Shown one piece after another: positions 1 to 7,668 of a stretch of 37,751 nt of DNA. The notes beneath the pieces were generated by a model, which was not told where the DNA came from, did no database searches, and saw nothing but the letters and a program-made list of their open reading frames with translations. The DNA comes from Pseudomonadota bacterium (GTDB lineage: Bacteria > Pseudomonadota > Alphaproteobacteria > Sphingomonadales > Sphingomonadaceae), in the NCBI GenBank assembly GCA_023424095.1, contig JAFAEG010000092.1, forward strand, positions 1 to 37,751, in the 5' to 3' direction. A program made the translations under genes and the position numbers. How positions within the stretch are numbered: the first letter of the stretch is position 1; every line of letters begins with the position of its first letter.

Positions 1-19
1 AGATGTGAATAAGAGACAC
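1..19 (+). other. Probable Tn5/Nextera mosaic-end adapter remnant
   Basis: The window opens with AGATGTGAATAAGAGACAC. The Nextera/Tn5 mosaic end is AGATGTGTATAAGAGACAG, so 17 of 19 positions match, with differences at positions 8 and 19. The orientation, mosaic end reading into insert, is the one expected at the 5' end of a tagmented fragment. The GcvPB reading frame loses its family-like character at about this point. I infer untrimmed adapter at a contig edge; genome probably starts near base 20. Confidence 0.85.
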
Positions 20-175
20 AAACTCTTCGAAATCCACGCCGGTCTGGTCGAGGCTGCCAATCTCGAACAGCAACGCCTCTTCGAGCATCAGCGCGCGATT
101 GCCGGTGAAGGTCGTGCCCGCCGTCTCGCCGGCTTCGGGGGTGGTCGGCTTCCAGCCGCTCTGATTGATCGTCAT
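20..175 (-). CDS. gcvPB: Glycine dehydrogenase (decarboxylating) subunit 2, N-terminal fragment
   Basis: Partial gene running off the left edge; only about 52 genuine codons are present. The start ATG (175-173) overlaps the gcvPA stop as ATGA. The visible N-terminus contains FTGNRALMLEEALLFEIG, typical of the beta subunit of the two-subunit P-protein. With GcvPA it forms the PLP-dependent enzyme that decarboxylates glycine and passes the aminomethyl group to lipoyl-GcvH. The PLP lysine lies in the missing part. The last six in-frame codons (1-19) come from the adapter-like sequence and should not be treated as protein. Confidence 0.9.
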
Positions 176-1530
176 GCCAGCACCTCCTCAAGCGCGGAGG
201 CAAAGGTTTCGACATCCTCCTTCGTCGCCGTCTCCGTGACCGCGACGACCAGACCATTCTCGAGCGCGCCGCCACCCGGATAGAGGCGCCCAAGCGACAC
301 GCCGCCCAGAATGCCCCGGTCCGCGAGCGCGCGAACGACCGGGCGGGCCTCCTTCGGAAGCTTCAGCGTGAATTCGTTGAAGAAGGTGGGCGTGACCAGT
401 TCGACGCCCGGCACCGCGCTCAGCCGGTCGGCGGCGTTGCAGGCCGCCGAATGGTTGATCGCGGCGAGCTTCCGAAGGCCCTTCTCACCCAGCAAGGTCA
501 TGTGCGCGGTCCAGGCCAGAGCGCAGAGCACCGAGGAGGTGCAGATGTTCGAGGTCGCCTTCTCGCGGCGGATATGCTGCTCACGGGTGGAAAGCGTCAG
601 CACGAAGCCGCGCTTGCCCTCCGCATCCACGGTCTCGCCGGTCAGACGGCCCGGCATCTGACGCACCAATTTCTCGGAGCAGGCGAACAGGCCCACATAA
701 GGCCCGCCAAATTGCAGGCCGACGCCGATCGACTGGCCTTCGCCGACAACGATGTCCGCGCCCATCTCGCCCGGCGACTTGATCGCGCCCAACGCCACCG
801 GCTCGGTCACCACCGCGATCAGCAAAGCCTTCTTGGCGTGGGCCGCTTCGGCGAGCCTCGACAGGTCGCCGATCCGACCGAGAATATCGGGATATTGCAC
901 GACCACGCAGGAGGTATCGTCGTCGATCAGGCCGATCAGGCTGTCCGTGTCGGGTTCCGCGACCAGCTCCGGCAGGCGCGTGTCGAGCACGTCGCCGGTG
1001 AATTTCGCCATGGTCTGGGCGACCGAGACATAATGCGGGTGAAGGCCGCCGGAGAGGATCGCCTTGCCGCGCCGGGTGACGCGCCGCGCCATCACGATCG
1101 CCTCCCAGCAGGCGGTCGAGCCGTCATACATCGAGGCATTGGCCACGTCGCAGCCGAGCAGCCGCGCCACCTGCGTCTGGAATTCGAACAGCACCTGCAA
1201 GGTGCCCTGCGCGATCTCCGGCTGGTAGGGCGTGTAGCTGGTCAGGAACTCGCCGCGCTGGATGATGTGATCCACGCTCGACGGCACATGATGCCGATAG
1301 GCCCCCGCGCCGATGAAGAAGGGCACCTCGCCCGCCGCCATATTCTTGCGCGCCATCGCGCCCAGTTGCCGCTCGACCGAGAGCTCCGAGGCATGATCGG
1401 GCAGGTCCGCGATCGTACCGCTGAGCCGTGCCGCCTTGGGCACATCGACGAACAGATCGTCGATCGACTCCGCGCCGATGACACCGAGCATCTGCTGCCG
1501 ATCGGCGTCGGAAAGGGGAAGATAGCGCAT
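172..1530 (-). CDS. gcvPA: Glycine dehydrogenase (decarboxylating) subunit 1
   Basis: 452 aa, normal for the alpha subunit of the split P-protein. It starts MRYLPLSDADRQQML, the usual opening of this subunit, and contains family stretches such as TPYQPEIAQGTLQ and NASMYDGSTA. The subunit lacks the PLP lysine, which belongs to GcvPB, and completes the alpha2beta2 active site. It lies 13 nt downstream of the methyltransferase and overlaps gcvPB by four bases (ATGA), so the last three genes are probably translated from one transcript. Expression should follow the glycine riboswitch upstream of gcvT. Confidence 0.96.
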   Translation of the reverse strand: MRYLPLSDADRQQMLGVIGAESIDDLFVDVPKAARLSGTIADLPDHASELSVERQLGAMARKNMAAGEVPFFIGAGAYRHHVPSSVDHIIQRGEFLTSYTPYQPEIAQGTLQVLFEFQTQVARLLGCDVANASMYDGSTACWEAIVMARRVTRRGKAILSGGLHPHYVSVAQTMAKFTGDVLDTRLPELVAEPDTDSLIGLIDDDTSCVVVQYPDILGRIGDLSRLAEAAHAKKALLIAVVTEPVALGAIKSPGEMGADIVVGEGQSIGVGLQFGGPYVGLFACSEKLVRQMPGRLTGETVDAEGKRGFVLTLSTREQHIRREKATSNICTSSVLCALAWTAHMTLLGEKGLRKLAAINHSAACNAADRLSAVPGVELVTPTFFNEFTLKLPKEARPVVRALADRGILGGVSLGRLYPGGGALENGLVVAVTETATKEDVETFASALEEVLA

Positions 1531-1543
1531 GAAGATCAGCTCA

Positions 1544-2329
1544 CTATGAGGGTTTGTTCATTCTGAAACGAAGGCGCTTATAGTCGGCGTGCCAATTGCC
1601 GTCGGCGTCGCGCAGACGGTCCGCGAGACGGTCTTCAACCGCTTCGGCGATCGCGTCGCGCTCCTCGAACGGCACGCCGCAGACGTCCAGCCAGCCGGAG
1701 CGGAAAGTCTTCACCCAGCCGGCAATGCCGGTCGGCAGCGGCGTCGGCCGGTCGATCAGCCAGGCCTCGATCGGGCCGAAGCCCGCGGCCTGATAGATGT
1801 CGCCAAATTCCTCGGGCGAGGCATACCATTGCGGATCGACCACCGGCACGTCGTAGCCGCGCGCGACCAGTTCGTCGCGCAACCCGCCGCGCAGGATTTC
1901 GAGATTGCCCTCCCCGCCCATTTCGCCGGCGAAGCGCCCGCCGGGCCGCAGCAAAGCGGCCACGCCCGCCGCCACCGCCGCAGGATCGAGCATCCAGTGC
2001 AAAGCCGCGTTGGAGAAAGCGGCGTCGAACTGGCCGAAACGAGCCACCTGCGCCTTCAGGTCGAAAGCCTGCGCATCGGCGACGAAGGCATCGACGCCCT
2101 TGGCCCGCGCCGCCTCGACCATCTCCGGCGAGGCGTCGAGGCCGATGGCGCGCGCGCCGGCCAGGCCGATCTGCTTGGTCAACGTGCCGTCGCCGCAGCC
2201 AATGTCGAGGATCAGCTCATCCGGCTGCGGATCGAGCAGGGTCAAGGCCGCCGCGCCCAAAGCCGGCACGAAGGCGCCGTGACGGGCATATTCGGCCGGT
2301 GACCAGCGCGAGGCGGCGTTGACCATCAT
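1544..2329 (-). CDS. Class I SAM-dependent methyltransferase within the gcv operon
   Basis: 261 aa from the ATG at 2329, which overlaps the gcvH stop as ATGA; a second ATG follows at 2326 and could equally be used. Motif I is visible as LDIGCGDGTLT (about residues 41-51), followed by an acidic residue after the next strand (IGLDASPEM) and a later FSNAALHWM stretch. This is the pattern of the Tam/UbiE-like Rossmann methyltransferases, and resemblance to trans-aconitate methyltransferase is plausible. The substrate cannot be read from the sequence. Its place between gcvH and gcvPA, with an overlap on one side and 13 nt on the other, ties its expression to glycine. A role in one-carbon or SAM balance is only inference. 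Confidence 0.85.
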   Translation of the reverse strand: MMVNAASRWSPAEYARHGAFVPALGAAALTLLDPQPDELILDIGCGDGTLTKQIGLAGARAIGLDASPEMVEAARAKGVDAFVADAQAFDLKAQVARFGQFDAAFSNAALHWMLDPAAVAAGVAALLRPGGRFAGEMGGEGNLEILRGGLRDELVARGYDVPVVDPQWYASPEEFGDIYQAAGFGPIEAWLIDRPTPLPTGIAGWVKTFRSGWLDVCGVPFEERDAIAEAVEDRLADRLRDADGNWHADYKRLRFRMNKPS

Positions 2330-2697
2330 TGCGCGTCGCAGAACGCCTTGTAGGCCGCCGCGTCCATCAGCCCGTCGAGCTGCGACGGATCGGCGAGCTT
2401 CAGCTTGAAGAACCAGCCTTCGCCTTCCGGATCGCTGTTCACCAGCTCCGGCGTGTCGGCCAGCGCCGTATTGCCCTCGGTCACTTCGCCGGTGACGGGC
2501 GCGTAGACGTCGCTCGCCGCCTTCACCGATTCGACCACCGCGGCGTCGCCGCCCTGCGCGACCTGGCGGCCGGCCTCGGGCACTTCGACGAAGACGATGT
2601 CGCCCAATTGGCCCTGCGCGAAATCGGTGATGCCGACGGTGGCGGTGTCGCCTTCGACCCGCACCCACTCATGCTCCTTGGAATAATAGACGCTCAT
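2326..2697 (-). CDS. gcvH: Glycine cleavage system H protein
   Basis: 123 aa, standard length. It starts MSVYYSKEHEWV and carries the lipoylation motif around Lys59 (VVESVKAASD), then the YAPVTGEV segment. The lipoyl arm shuttles the aminomethyl intermediate between P-protein, T-protein and lipoamide dehydrogenase. The start codon overlaps the gcvT stop (ATGA at 2697-2694) and its own stop overlaps the methyltransferase start. Confidence 0.97.
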   Translation of the reverse strand: MSVYYSKEHEWVRVEGDTATVGITDFAQGQLGDIVFVEVPEAGRQVAQGGDAAVVESVKAASDVYAPVTGEVTEGNTALADTPELVNSDPEGEGWFFKLKLADPSQLDGLMDAAAYKAFCDAQ

Positions 2698-3821
2698 GCG
2701 GAGGCTCCTTTGCGAATGTAACGGTGAGGCACGAACGGCGTCGCCGCGACCTCGCCTTTGAAGATCTTGCCGCGCTGCTCGATCGTCACGGACGACCCCG
2801 GCGCCGCCGACGCGACCGGCACATAGGCCATGGCGATGGGCCGCTCGAGCGTCGGCGAGAAGCCGCCGCTGGTCACCTTGCCGACCTCATTGCCCTCGTC
2901 GTCCAGCACCAGAGCGCCCTCGCGCACCGGCTGGCGGCCTTCGACGAACAGGCCGACGCGCTGGCGGATCACGCCCTGCTCCAGTTCGCTGGCGATCCGC
3001 GCCGCGCCGGGATAGCCGCCCTCGTGCCGCCGCCGCTTGGAAATGGCAAAGGTCAGATCGGCCTCGACCGGCGTGGTGTGCGTGTCCAGATCGTGACCGT
3101 AGAGCGGCAAGCCCGCCTCCAGCCGCAGCGAATCGCGCGCGCCCAGGCCGATCGGCTTCACCTCCGGCTCGCCCGCCAGCAGCTCCGCCACCGCGGCGAC
3201 GCGGTTTGCAGGCACGGAAATCTCGAACCCGTCCTCGCCGGTATAGCCGGAACGGCTGATCCACGCCCCGGTGCCGGCCAGATCGAAGGCGCCGCCGGTC
3301 ATGAAGGTCAGTTCCCGCACCTCGGGCGCATGCCGGGCCAGCACCTCGGCCGCCTTCGGCCCCTGCAACGCCAGCAGCGCCTGCTCCTTCATGTGATCGA
3401 GGATCACGGTGGACGGCAGATTGGTGCGCAGATGGTCGATGTCGCCATGCTTGGTGGCGCCGTTGACGACCAGGTAGAAATGCTCGCCGCGGCGGGTGAC
3501 CATCAGATCGTCCATGATCCCCGCATCGTCGCCAAGCAGCAGCGAATAGCGCAGGCGGCCGTCGCGCAGGATCTTCAGATCGGCGGGCAGCAAGGCCTCC
3601 AGGCCGCGCTCGGCATCGCGGCCGGCGACGATCAGCTGGCCCATGTGGCTGACGTCGAACAGGCCGGCGCTCTCGCGCGTCCAGCGATGTTCGGCGATGA
3701 TGCCCTCATATTGGATCGGCATCTCATAGCCGGCGAACGGCACCATCCGGGCACCGCGGGCACGGTGCCAGGCGTCCAACGGAAGTGTGTCCAGCGGGAG
3801 TGTGTTGGGCGCGTCGGTCAT
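2694..3821 (-). CDS. gcvT: Aminomethyltransferase, glycine cleavage T protein
   Basis: 375 aa from the ATG at 3821. I prefer this start to one nine codons upstream because GAAGGA sits six bases before it and the protein then begins MTDAPNTLPL. Family features include GARMVPFAGYEMPIQY near the N-terminus, LFDVSHMGQ, SGYTGEDGFE and GLGARDSLRLEAG. It transfers the methylene group to tetrahydrofolate and releases ammonia. First gene of the operon; the riboswitch leader lies immediately upstream, with about 60 nt between aptamer II and the start codon. Confidence 0.96.
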   Translation of the reverse strand: MTDAPNTLPLDTLPLDAWHRARGARMVPFAGYEMPIQYEGIIAEHRWTRESAGLFDVSHMGQLIVAGRDAERGLEALLPADLKILRDGRLRYSLLLGDDAGIMDDLMVTRRGEHFYLVVNGATKHGDIDHLRTNLPSTVILDHMKEQALLALQGPKAAEVLARHAPEVRELTFMTGGAFDLAGTGAWISRSGYTGEDGFEISVPANRVAAVAELLAGEPEVKPIGLGARDSLRLEAGLPLYGHDLDTHTTPVEADLTFAISKRRRHEGGYPGAARIASELEQGVIRQRVGLFVEGRQPVREGALVLDDEGNEVGKVTSGGFSPTLERPIAMAYVPVASAAPGSSVTIEQRGKIFKGEVAATPFVPHRYIRKGASA

Positions 3822-3881
3822 GTCCAGTCCTTCAAAGGGCGTCGGCACGGGGCCGCCCTAAGGCAGCGCCATCCATTCCAA

Positions 3882-4077
3882 CACCCCCTCTGTCACTGAA
3901 CCTGAGAGCTTCCCCGCGCGCCAAAAGGCGGCGGCGGGTTACCCCTTCGGTGTCTTGCCGGGCCGAAGTCCGACAGGAACTTTCCAGAGTGTCCACGAAC
4001 GGGCCGCGCGGTCCTTCTGCCTGAGAGATTCCGGGGCGGTTGCTCCTTCGGCGCCTCGATTGCCCGAGGCCTCTCCC
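3882..4077 (-). promoter_or_regulatory. Tandem glycine riboswitch controlling the gcv operon
   Basis: Two consecutive glycine aptamers read on the minus strand. Aptamer I runs from GGAGAGGCC (from 4077) through GCCGAAGGAGCAACC and AATCTCTCAGGCA to GGACACTCTGG. Aptamer II follows with CACCGAAGGGGTAACCC, GCTCTCAGGTT and GTGACAGAGGGGG. These are the conserved cores of the gcvT-type glycine riboswitch, which normally turns expression on with glycine. The expression platform (3822-3881) can form a short GCTGCC/GGGCGGC stem before the gcvT ribosome-binding site. A TTGACT on the minus strand (4147-4142) may be the -35 box of the operon promoter, but no convincing -10 follows. The remaining 195 bases up to 4272 hold nothing else clear. 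Confidence 0.96.
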
Positions 4078-4272
4078 GCGCGTCCGCCGGCAACCTCGCG
4101 GCGGCCGGGAACGCGGCGGGATTGGGCGCTGCCGCCGCGCGAGTCAACCGGCGGCGGACGAGCGGAACGAGAGCCTGGCCGAAGCGTTGAACCCGATAGC
4201 CGGAAGACGACGACCGGCAGTCCGGCTTGCTGCCTGCCGCCGCCCTCCGGTCCTCAACCGGGAGGCTAGGTC

Positions 4273-4461
4273 ATGCGTAACAGCAGCATCAAACATCCGC
4301 GCGACGCCGCGCAAGCCGACGAGCATCACGATTATCACAGCGCCGTCGAGATCGACGAGACGGAGGCCAATTGGAAGGACTGGGTCGGACCGGGCCTCGC
4401 CGTCTTCGGCGTTCTTGCCGCCGTGGCGTTCCTGTTCCTGACGAACGCCGGGCATATTTAG
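4273..4461 (+). CDS. Small single-pass membrane protein (62 aa), unknown function
   Basis: The reading frame is backed by a GGGAGG ribosome-binding site (4260-4265) seven bases before the ATG. The first ~36 residues are polar, acidic and histidine-rich (DEHHDYHS). A WVGPG turn is followed by one hydrophobic helix (about residues 41-57, GLAVFGVLAAVAFLFL) and a short tail. It is likely an inner-membrane protein; by the positive-inside rule the orientation is unclear. It is divergent from the gcv operon and its stop is one base from that of the next, convergent gene. I do not recognise a family. Confidence 0.75.
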   Translation: MRNSSIKHPRDAAQADEHHDYHSAVEIDETEANWKDWVGPGLAVFGVLAAVAFLFLTNAGHI

Positions 4462-4462
4462 G

Positions 4463-5275
4463 CTAATCCGCGGTTAGTCCCGGGGCGACCAGGCCCGCCG
4501 GTTTTGGCGGCGCCTTGGCCGCCTGCCGGCGTGTGACCGAGTTTGCAGCGCGCTTGATTGCGGTCTTTGCGGCCTTGTGCGCGTCTCCGTCCTGCAAGTC
4601 GCGCTTGATCACCTGCTCTGAAACAAGCGCCCGCATCTCTTCTTCACTGACCTTGAGGCCGTCGAACAAGCGCCGGATTTCACGCCTCAGGACCGTGATT
4701 ACGGGTTCGCTCAGCACCATTTCGGCGATCACGAAACGGTTCAGAATCTGCGCCTGCCGATGAAACTCCTGAAGGGCATCGGTGGTGATGCTTTCGCGGC
4801 TGAGCATGAACAGCTTGGCCAGGTCGTCAGGCGACCGCGCCGAAATAGCTGCCATGTCGAAACAATATACTTCGTGATAGTCGATCGGCTGGCTAAAGCT
4901 GATCCGGTAGACCTTCCAGACGATGCCGTTGGTGAGAAGCACCCATTCGATGCCCTTGTGCGCACCGTAATTCACAACTTGGCGCAGATGATTGTTGTTG
5001 AGCGAGGTCCCGGCCGACTTCACCTCTGCGAGATAACGCACCTTCCCATCCACCTGGATCGCAAGGTCGCAAAATGTGCCCCGGATCTGATGCTCGCTCG
5101 TGAGCTCAGTATATTTGTCGTAGCCGAAGATGTCCGTCAGCATGTCCTTGATGACGGTAATTGTGTCAGCCTCGGAGATGTCCCGCTCGGCCAGCTTTCG
5201 GACGATAGGCTGGTAGCGCTTCAGGCCCGCAACAATACGATTCTGCGACTTCTTCGGAAGCTTTACCGCCGCCAT
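4463..5275 (-). CDS. Orphan HsdR-N-like (PD-(D/E)XK fold) protein
   Basis: 270 aa. Residues about 30-140 resemble the N-terminal nuclease domain of type I restriction R subunits: Asp70 in the FCDLAIQVDGK strand, then Glu84 and Lys86 in YLAEVKSAGTSL, a D...ExK metal site, with Glu61 upstream as another possible ligand. There is no helicase motor and no HsdM or HsdS nearby, so it is not a complete type I system. The C-terminus (about 225-270) is rich in Lys, Arg and Ala. Codon use looks less GC-rich than its neighbours, a hint of separate origin. It could be a stand-alone nuclease, a defence component or a decayed catalytic domain. Confidence 0.75.
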   Translation of the reverse strand: MAAVKLPKKSQNRIVAGLKRYQPIVRKLAERDISEADTITVIKDMLTDIFGYDKYTELTSEHQIRGTFCDLAIQVDGKVRYLAEVKSAGTSLNNNHLRQVVNYGAHKGIEWVLLTNGIVWKVYRISFSQPIDYHEVYCFDMAAISARSPDDLAKLFMLSRESITTDALQEFHRQAQILNRFVIAEMVLSEPVITVLRREIRRLFDGLKVSEEEMRALVSEQVIKRDLQDGDAHKAAKTAIKRAANSVTRRQAAKAPPKPAGLVAPGLTAD

Positions 5276-5312
5276 CCCGATCCCCCCGCTGTTGAAAGCA
5301 AGAGAGACCGGG

Positions 5313-5326
5313 GACGATCAATCGTC
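5313..5326. promoter_or_regulatory. Short palindrome upstream of the HsdR-N-like gene
   Basis: GACGAT-CA-ATCGTC is a perfect 6-2-6 inverted repeat about 40 bases before the start of the HsdR-N-like gene. It overlaps a minus-strand TTGACG (5328-5323) that could be a -35 box. An operator is possible, but chance is not excluded for six-base arms. Confidence 0.25.
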
Positions 5327-5379
5327 AAGAGCGATGGTTCGACGTTCTCGGCACAGCGCCGTCCGTTGCTGGCAGAATA

Positions 5380-7176
5380 TTAGAACGCCTCTTCCGGCAG
5401 CGCCATGATCGTGTCCGCGCCGGATTCGATCTTGCGGCGGAGTGAGATCGTGTCGGGCATGATGCGCGCGGCGTAGAAGCGGGCGGTGGCCAGCTTGCGG
5501 TCGTGGAAGCCGTCGCCGTCGCGGCCGTCGGCGATTGCGGCGGCGCTGACCTTGGCCATGCGCAGCCACATCAGGCCCAAAGCCACCGTGCCCATGATCG
5601 ACATATAGGGATAAGCGGCGGCGCCGGCCTGGTTGGGATTGGCCATCGCATTTTGCATCAGCCACATGGTCGAAGCCTGCAGATCGGCGGTGGCCGCTTC
5701 CAGCCCCTCGGCGAGTGGCTTCAGCGCCTCGTCGCCCTTCGCCGCGCCGACTTCCTCGCCGACCAGCTTCAGGAAGGCCATGATCGCGCGGCCGCCATTG
5801 GCGGGCAGCTTGCGGCCGACCAGGTCCATCGCCTGCACGCCGTTCGTGCCTTCGTAAATCTGGGCGATGCGGGCGTCGCGGACGAACTGGTCCATGCCCC
5901 ATTCGCGGATATAGCCATGGCCGCCATAGACCTGCTGCATGTTGACCGCAGCCTCGAAGCCCTTGTCGGTCAGATAGCCCTTGATGACCGGAGTCAGCAG
6001 CCCGAGCAGATCGTCGGCCTGTTGCTTGGTTTCCTCGTCCTGCGCGCGGCGCATCAGATCGACCTGCAGCGAGCCCCACAGCACCAGCGCGCGGCCCGCC
6101 TCGTTGAAGGCGCGCGCCTCCATCAGCATGCGGCGCACGTCCGGATGGACGATGATCGGATCGGCCTTCGCATTCGGATCGCGCGCGTCGGGCACCAACG
6201 CCCGGCCCTGGCGCCGGTCCTTCGCGTAGGTGACGCCATTCTGATATGCGACCTCGCCCTGGGCGACGCCCTGCAGGCCGACGCCGAGCCGCGCCGCATT
6301 CATCATGATGAACATGGCGGCCAGGCCCTTTTCCGGCTCGCCGACCAGATAGCCGGTGGCCTCGTCATAATTCATGACGCAGGTCGAATTGCCGTGAATG
6401 CCCATCTTGTGCTCGATCGAGCCGCAGCTGACGCCGTTGCGGGCGCCCAGCGAGCCGTCCTCGTTCACCAGGAACTTGGGGACGATGAAGAGCGAAATGC
6501 CCTTCACCGTGTCCGGCGCTCCCGCGATCTTCGCGAGGACCAGATGGATGATGTTCTCGGCCAGATCATGCTCGCCCGAGGAGATGAAGATCTTCGTGCC
6601 GCTGATCTTGTAGCTGCCGTCCGCCTGCGGTTCGGCGCGGGTCTTCAGCAGGCCGAGGTCGGTGCCGCAATGCGGCTCCGTCAAATTCATTGTCCCGGTC
6701 CATTTGCCGGAGACCATGTTGGGCAGATAGGTGCGCTTCTGCTCCTCCGAGCCCTTCACCAGGATCGACGCTTCCGCGCCGGCGGTCAGGCCGTGATACA
6801 TTTCGAACGCCTGGTTGGCGGAAAGCAGATATTCGCTGACCGCCGTGCCGATCAGCTGCGGAAGGCCCTGCCCGCCATATTCCTCCGGCGCCGACAGGCC
6901 GGGCCAGCCGCCCGCGACGAACTGGTCCCAGGCGTCCTTGAAGCCGGCCGGCGTCGTCACCGAGCCGTCCTCGTGGCGGGTGCAGCCTTCCTCGTCACCG
7001 ACCCGGTTCAGCGGCGCCAGCACCTCGGAGCAGAACTTGCCCGCCTCGGTCAGAATCGCCTCGATCATGTCCGGAGTCGCATTCTCGAAGCCGGGCAGGT
7101 TCGAATAACGCTCGATCCCCAGCACATCCTCGATGATGAAACGCGATTCGCGAACGGGGGCGGTGTAAGTCGGCAT
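5380..7176 (-). CDS. Acyl-CoA dehydrogenase, ~600-aa class with C-terminal extension
   Basis: 598 aa from the ATG at 7176 (MPTYTAPVRESRFI); the frame stays open further upstream but that part overlaps the MerR gene and is not family-like. The FAD and substrate domains are recognisable: GTMNLTEPHCGTDLG (161-175), SGTKIFISSGEHD (192-204), then YGGHGYIREWGMDQ (417-430) and IYEGTNGVQAMDL (440-452). Glu442 in YEGTNG sits where acyl-CoA dehydrogenases of this group place the catalytic base. The extra C-terminal domain places it with the DmdC-like/long acyl-CoA dehydrogenases. Chain specificity cannot be told. It is 32 nt downstream of a MerR regulator, probably its controller. Confidence 0.92.
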   Translation of the reverse strand: MPTYTAPVRESRFIIEDVLGIERYSNLPGFENATPDMIEAILTEAGKFCSEVLAPLNRVGDEEGCTRHEDGSVTTPAGFKDAWDQFVAGGWPGLSAPEEYGGQGLPQLIGTAVSEYLLSANQAFEMYHGLTAGAEASILVKGSEEQKRTYLPNMVSGKWTGTMNLTEPHCGTDLGLLKTRAEPQADGSYKISGTKIFISSGEHDLAENIIHLVLAKIAGAPDTVKGISLFIVPKFLVNEDGSLGARNGVSCGSIEHKMGIHGNSTCVMNYDEATGYLVGEPEKGLAAMFIMMNAARLGVGLQGVAQGEVAYQNGVTYAKDRRQGRALVPDARDPNAKADPIIVHPDVRRMLMEARAFNEAGRALVLWGSLQVDLMRRAQDEETKQQADDLLGLLTPVIKGYLTDKGFEAAVNMQQVYGGHGYIREWGMDQFVRDARIAQIYEGTNGVQAMDLVGRKLPANGGRAIMAFLKLVGEEVGAAKGDEALKPLAEGLEAATADLQASTMWLMQNAMANPNQAGAAAYPYMSIMGTVALGLMWLRMAKVSAAAIADGRDGDGFHDRKLATARFYAARIMPDTISLRRKIESGADTIMALPEEAF

Positions 7177-7208
7177 CGATAACTCCGTTGGAAGAGCTGA
7201 ACTGAAAT

Positions 7209-7631
7209 TCAGGTGCGGGGGTGATCGGCCTCGGCAACCATGGCGATGAAGCGTTCGAGTTCGTCGATCGTCGCGTCGATATCGAGCTTCTGCTTCTTCA
7301 GCAGATCGACCCGCGCGCGGCACTTCTCCAGCGTCACCAGACGCTGCGCGTGGCGGCCGTCATTGCGGTCATAGAGGTCGATCATCTCGCGAATGTCGGC
7401 GAGGCTGAAGCCCACCCGCTTGCCGCGCAGGATCCAGGCGAGCCGCGCCCGGTCGCGCGCGCTGTAGATGCGCGAAAGACCCTGCCGCTGCGGCGAGATC
7501 AGCCCTTCATCCTCATAGAATCGAAGCGCCCGCGGGGTGACCCCGAATTCGGTGCAAAGATCGGTGATCGAATAGGAATGCTCGCTCGCGGCATGTCCTT
7601 CGAAATCAGATTGGAAGGCGGCGCTGGGCAT
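7209..7631 (-). CDS. MerR-family transcriptional regulator
   Basis: 140 aa. The winged helix-turn-helix is clear: YSITDLCTEFGVTPRALRFY (20-39) followed by EDEGLISPQRQG and RIYSARDRARL. The C-terminal part is a helical dimerisation coiled coil (about 94-128) without the cysteine pattern of metal-sensing MerR proteins. It resembles the MerR regulators that sit beside branched-chain or fatty-acid acyl-CoA dehydrogenases (LiuR-like). TAGGAG precedes the ATG at 7631. The strong inverted repeat just upstream (7647-7668) fits autoregulation and control of the downstream dehydrogenase. Confidence 0.9.
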   Translation of the reverse strand: MPSAAFQSDFEGHAASEHSYSITDLCTEFGVTPRALRFYEDEGLISPQRQGLSRIYSARDRARLAWILRGKRVGFSLADIREMIDLYDRNDGRHAQRLVTLEKCRARVDLLKKQKLDIDATIDELERFIAMVAEADHPRT

Positions 7632-7646
7632 AGCCGCGACTCCTAG

Positions 7647-7668
7647 TTTACGTTCACGTCAACGTCAA
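7647..7668. promoter_or_regulatory. Probable MerR/LiuR-type operator
   Basis: A 22-bp imperfect palindrome with left arm TTTACGTTCAC and right arm GTCAACGTCAA; 9 of 11 positions pair. It is made of ACGT-rich half sites like those reported for LiuR-type regulators and lies 16 bases before the merR start. It overlaps the last bases of the upstream lipoprotein gene. Inference: binding site of the adjacent MerR protein. Confidence 0.65.

Noticed and set aside
4463..5275. A type I restriction-modification system
   Set aside because: Only the HsdR-N-like domain is present; no HsdR motor, HsdM or HsdS is found on either side.
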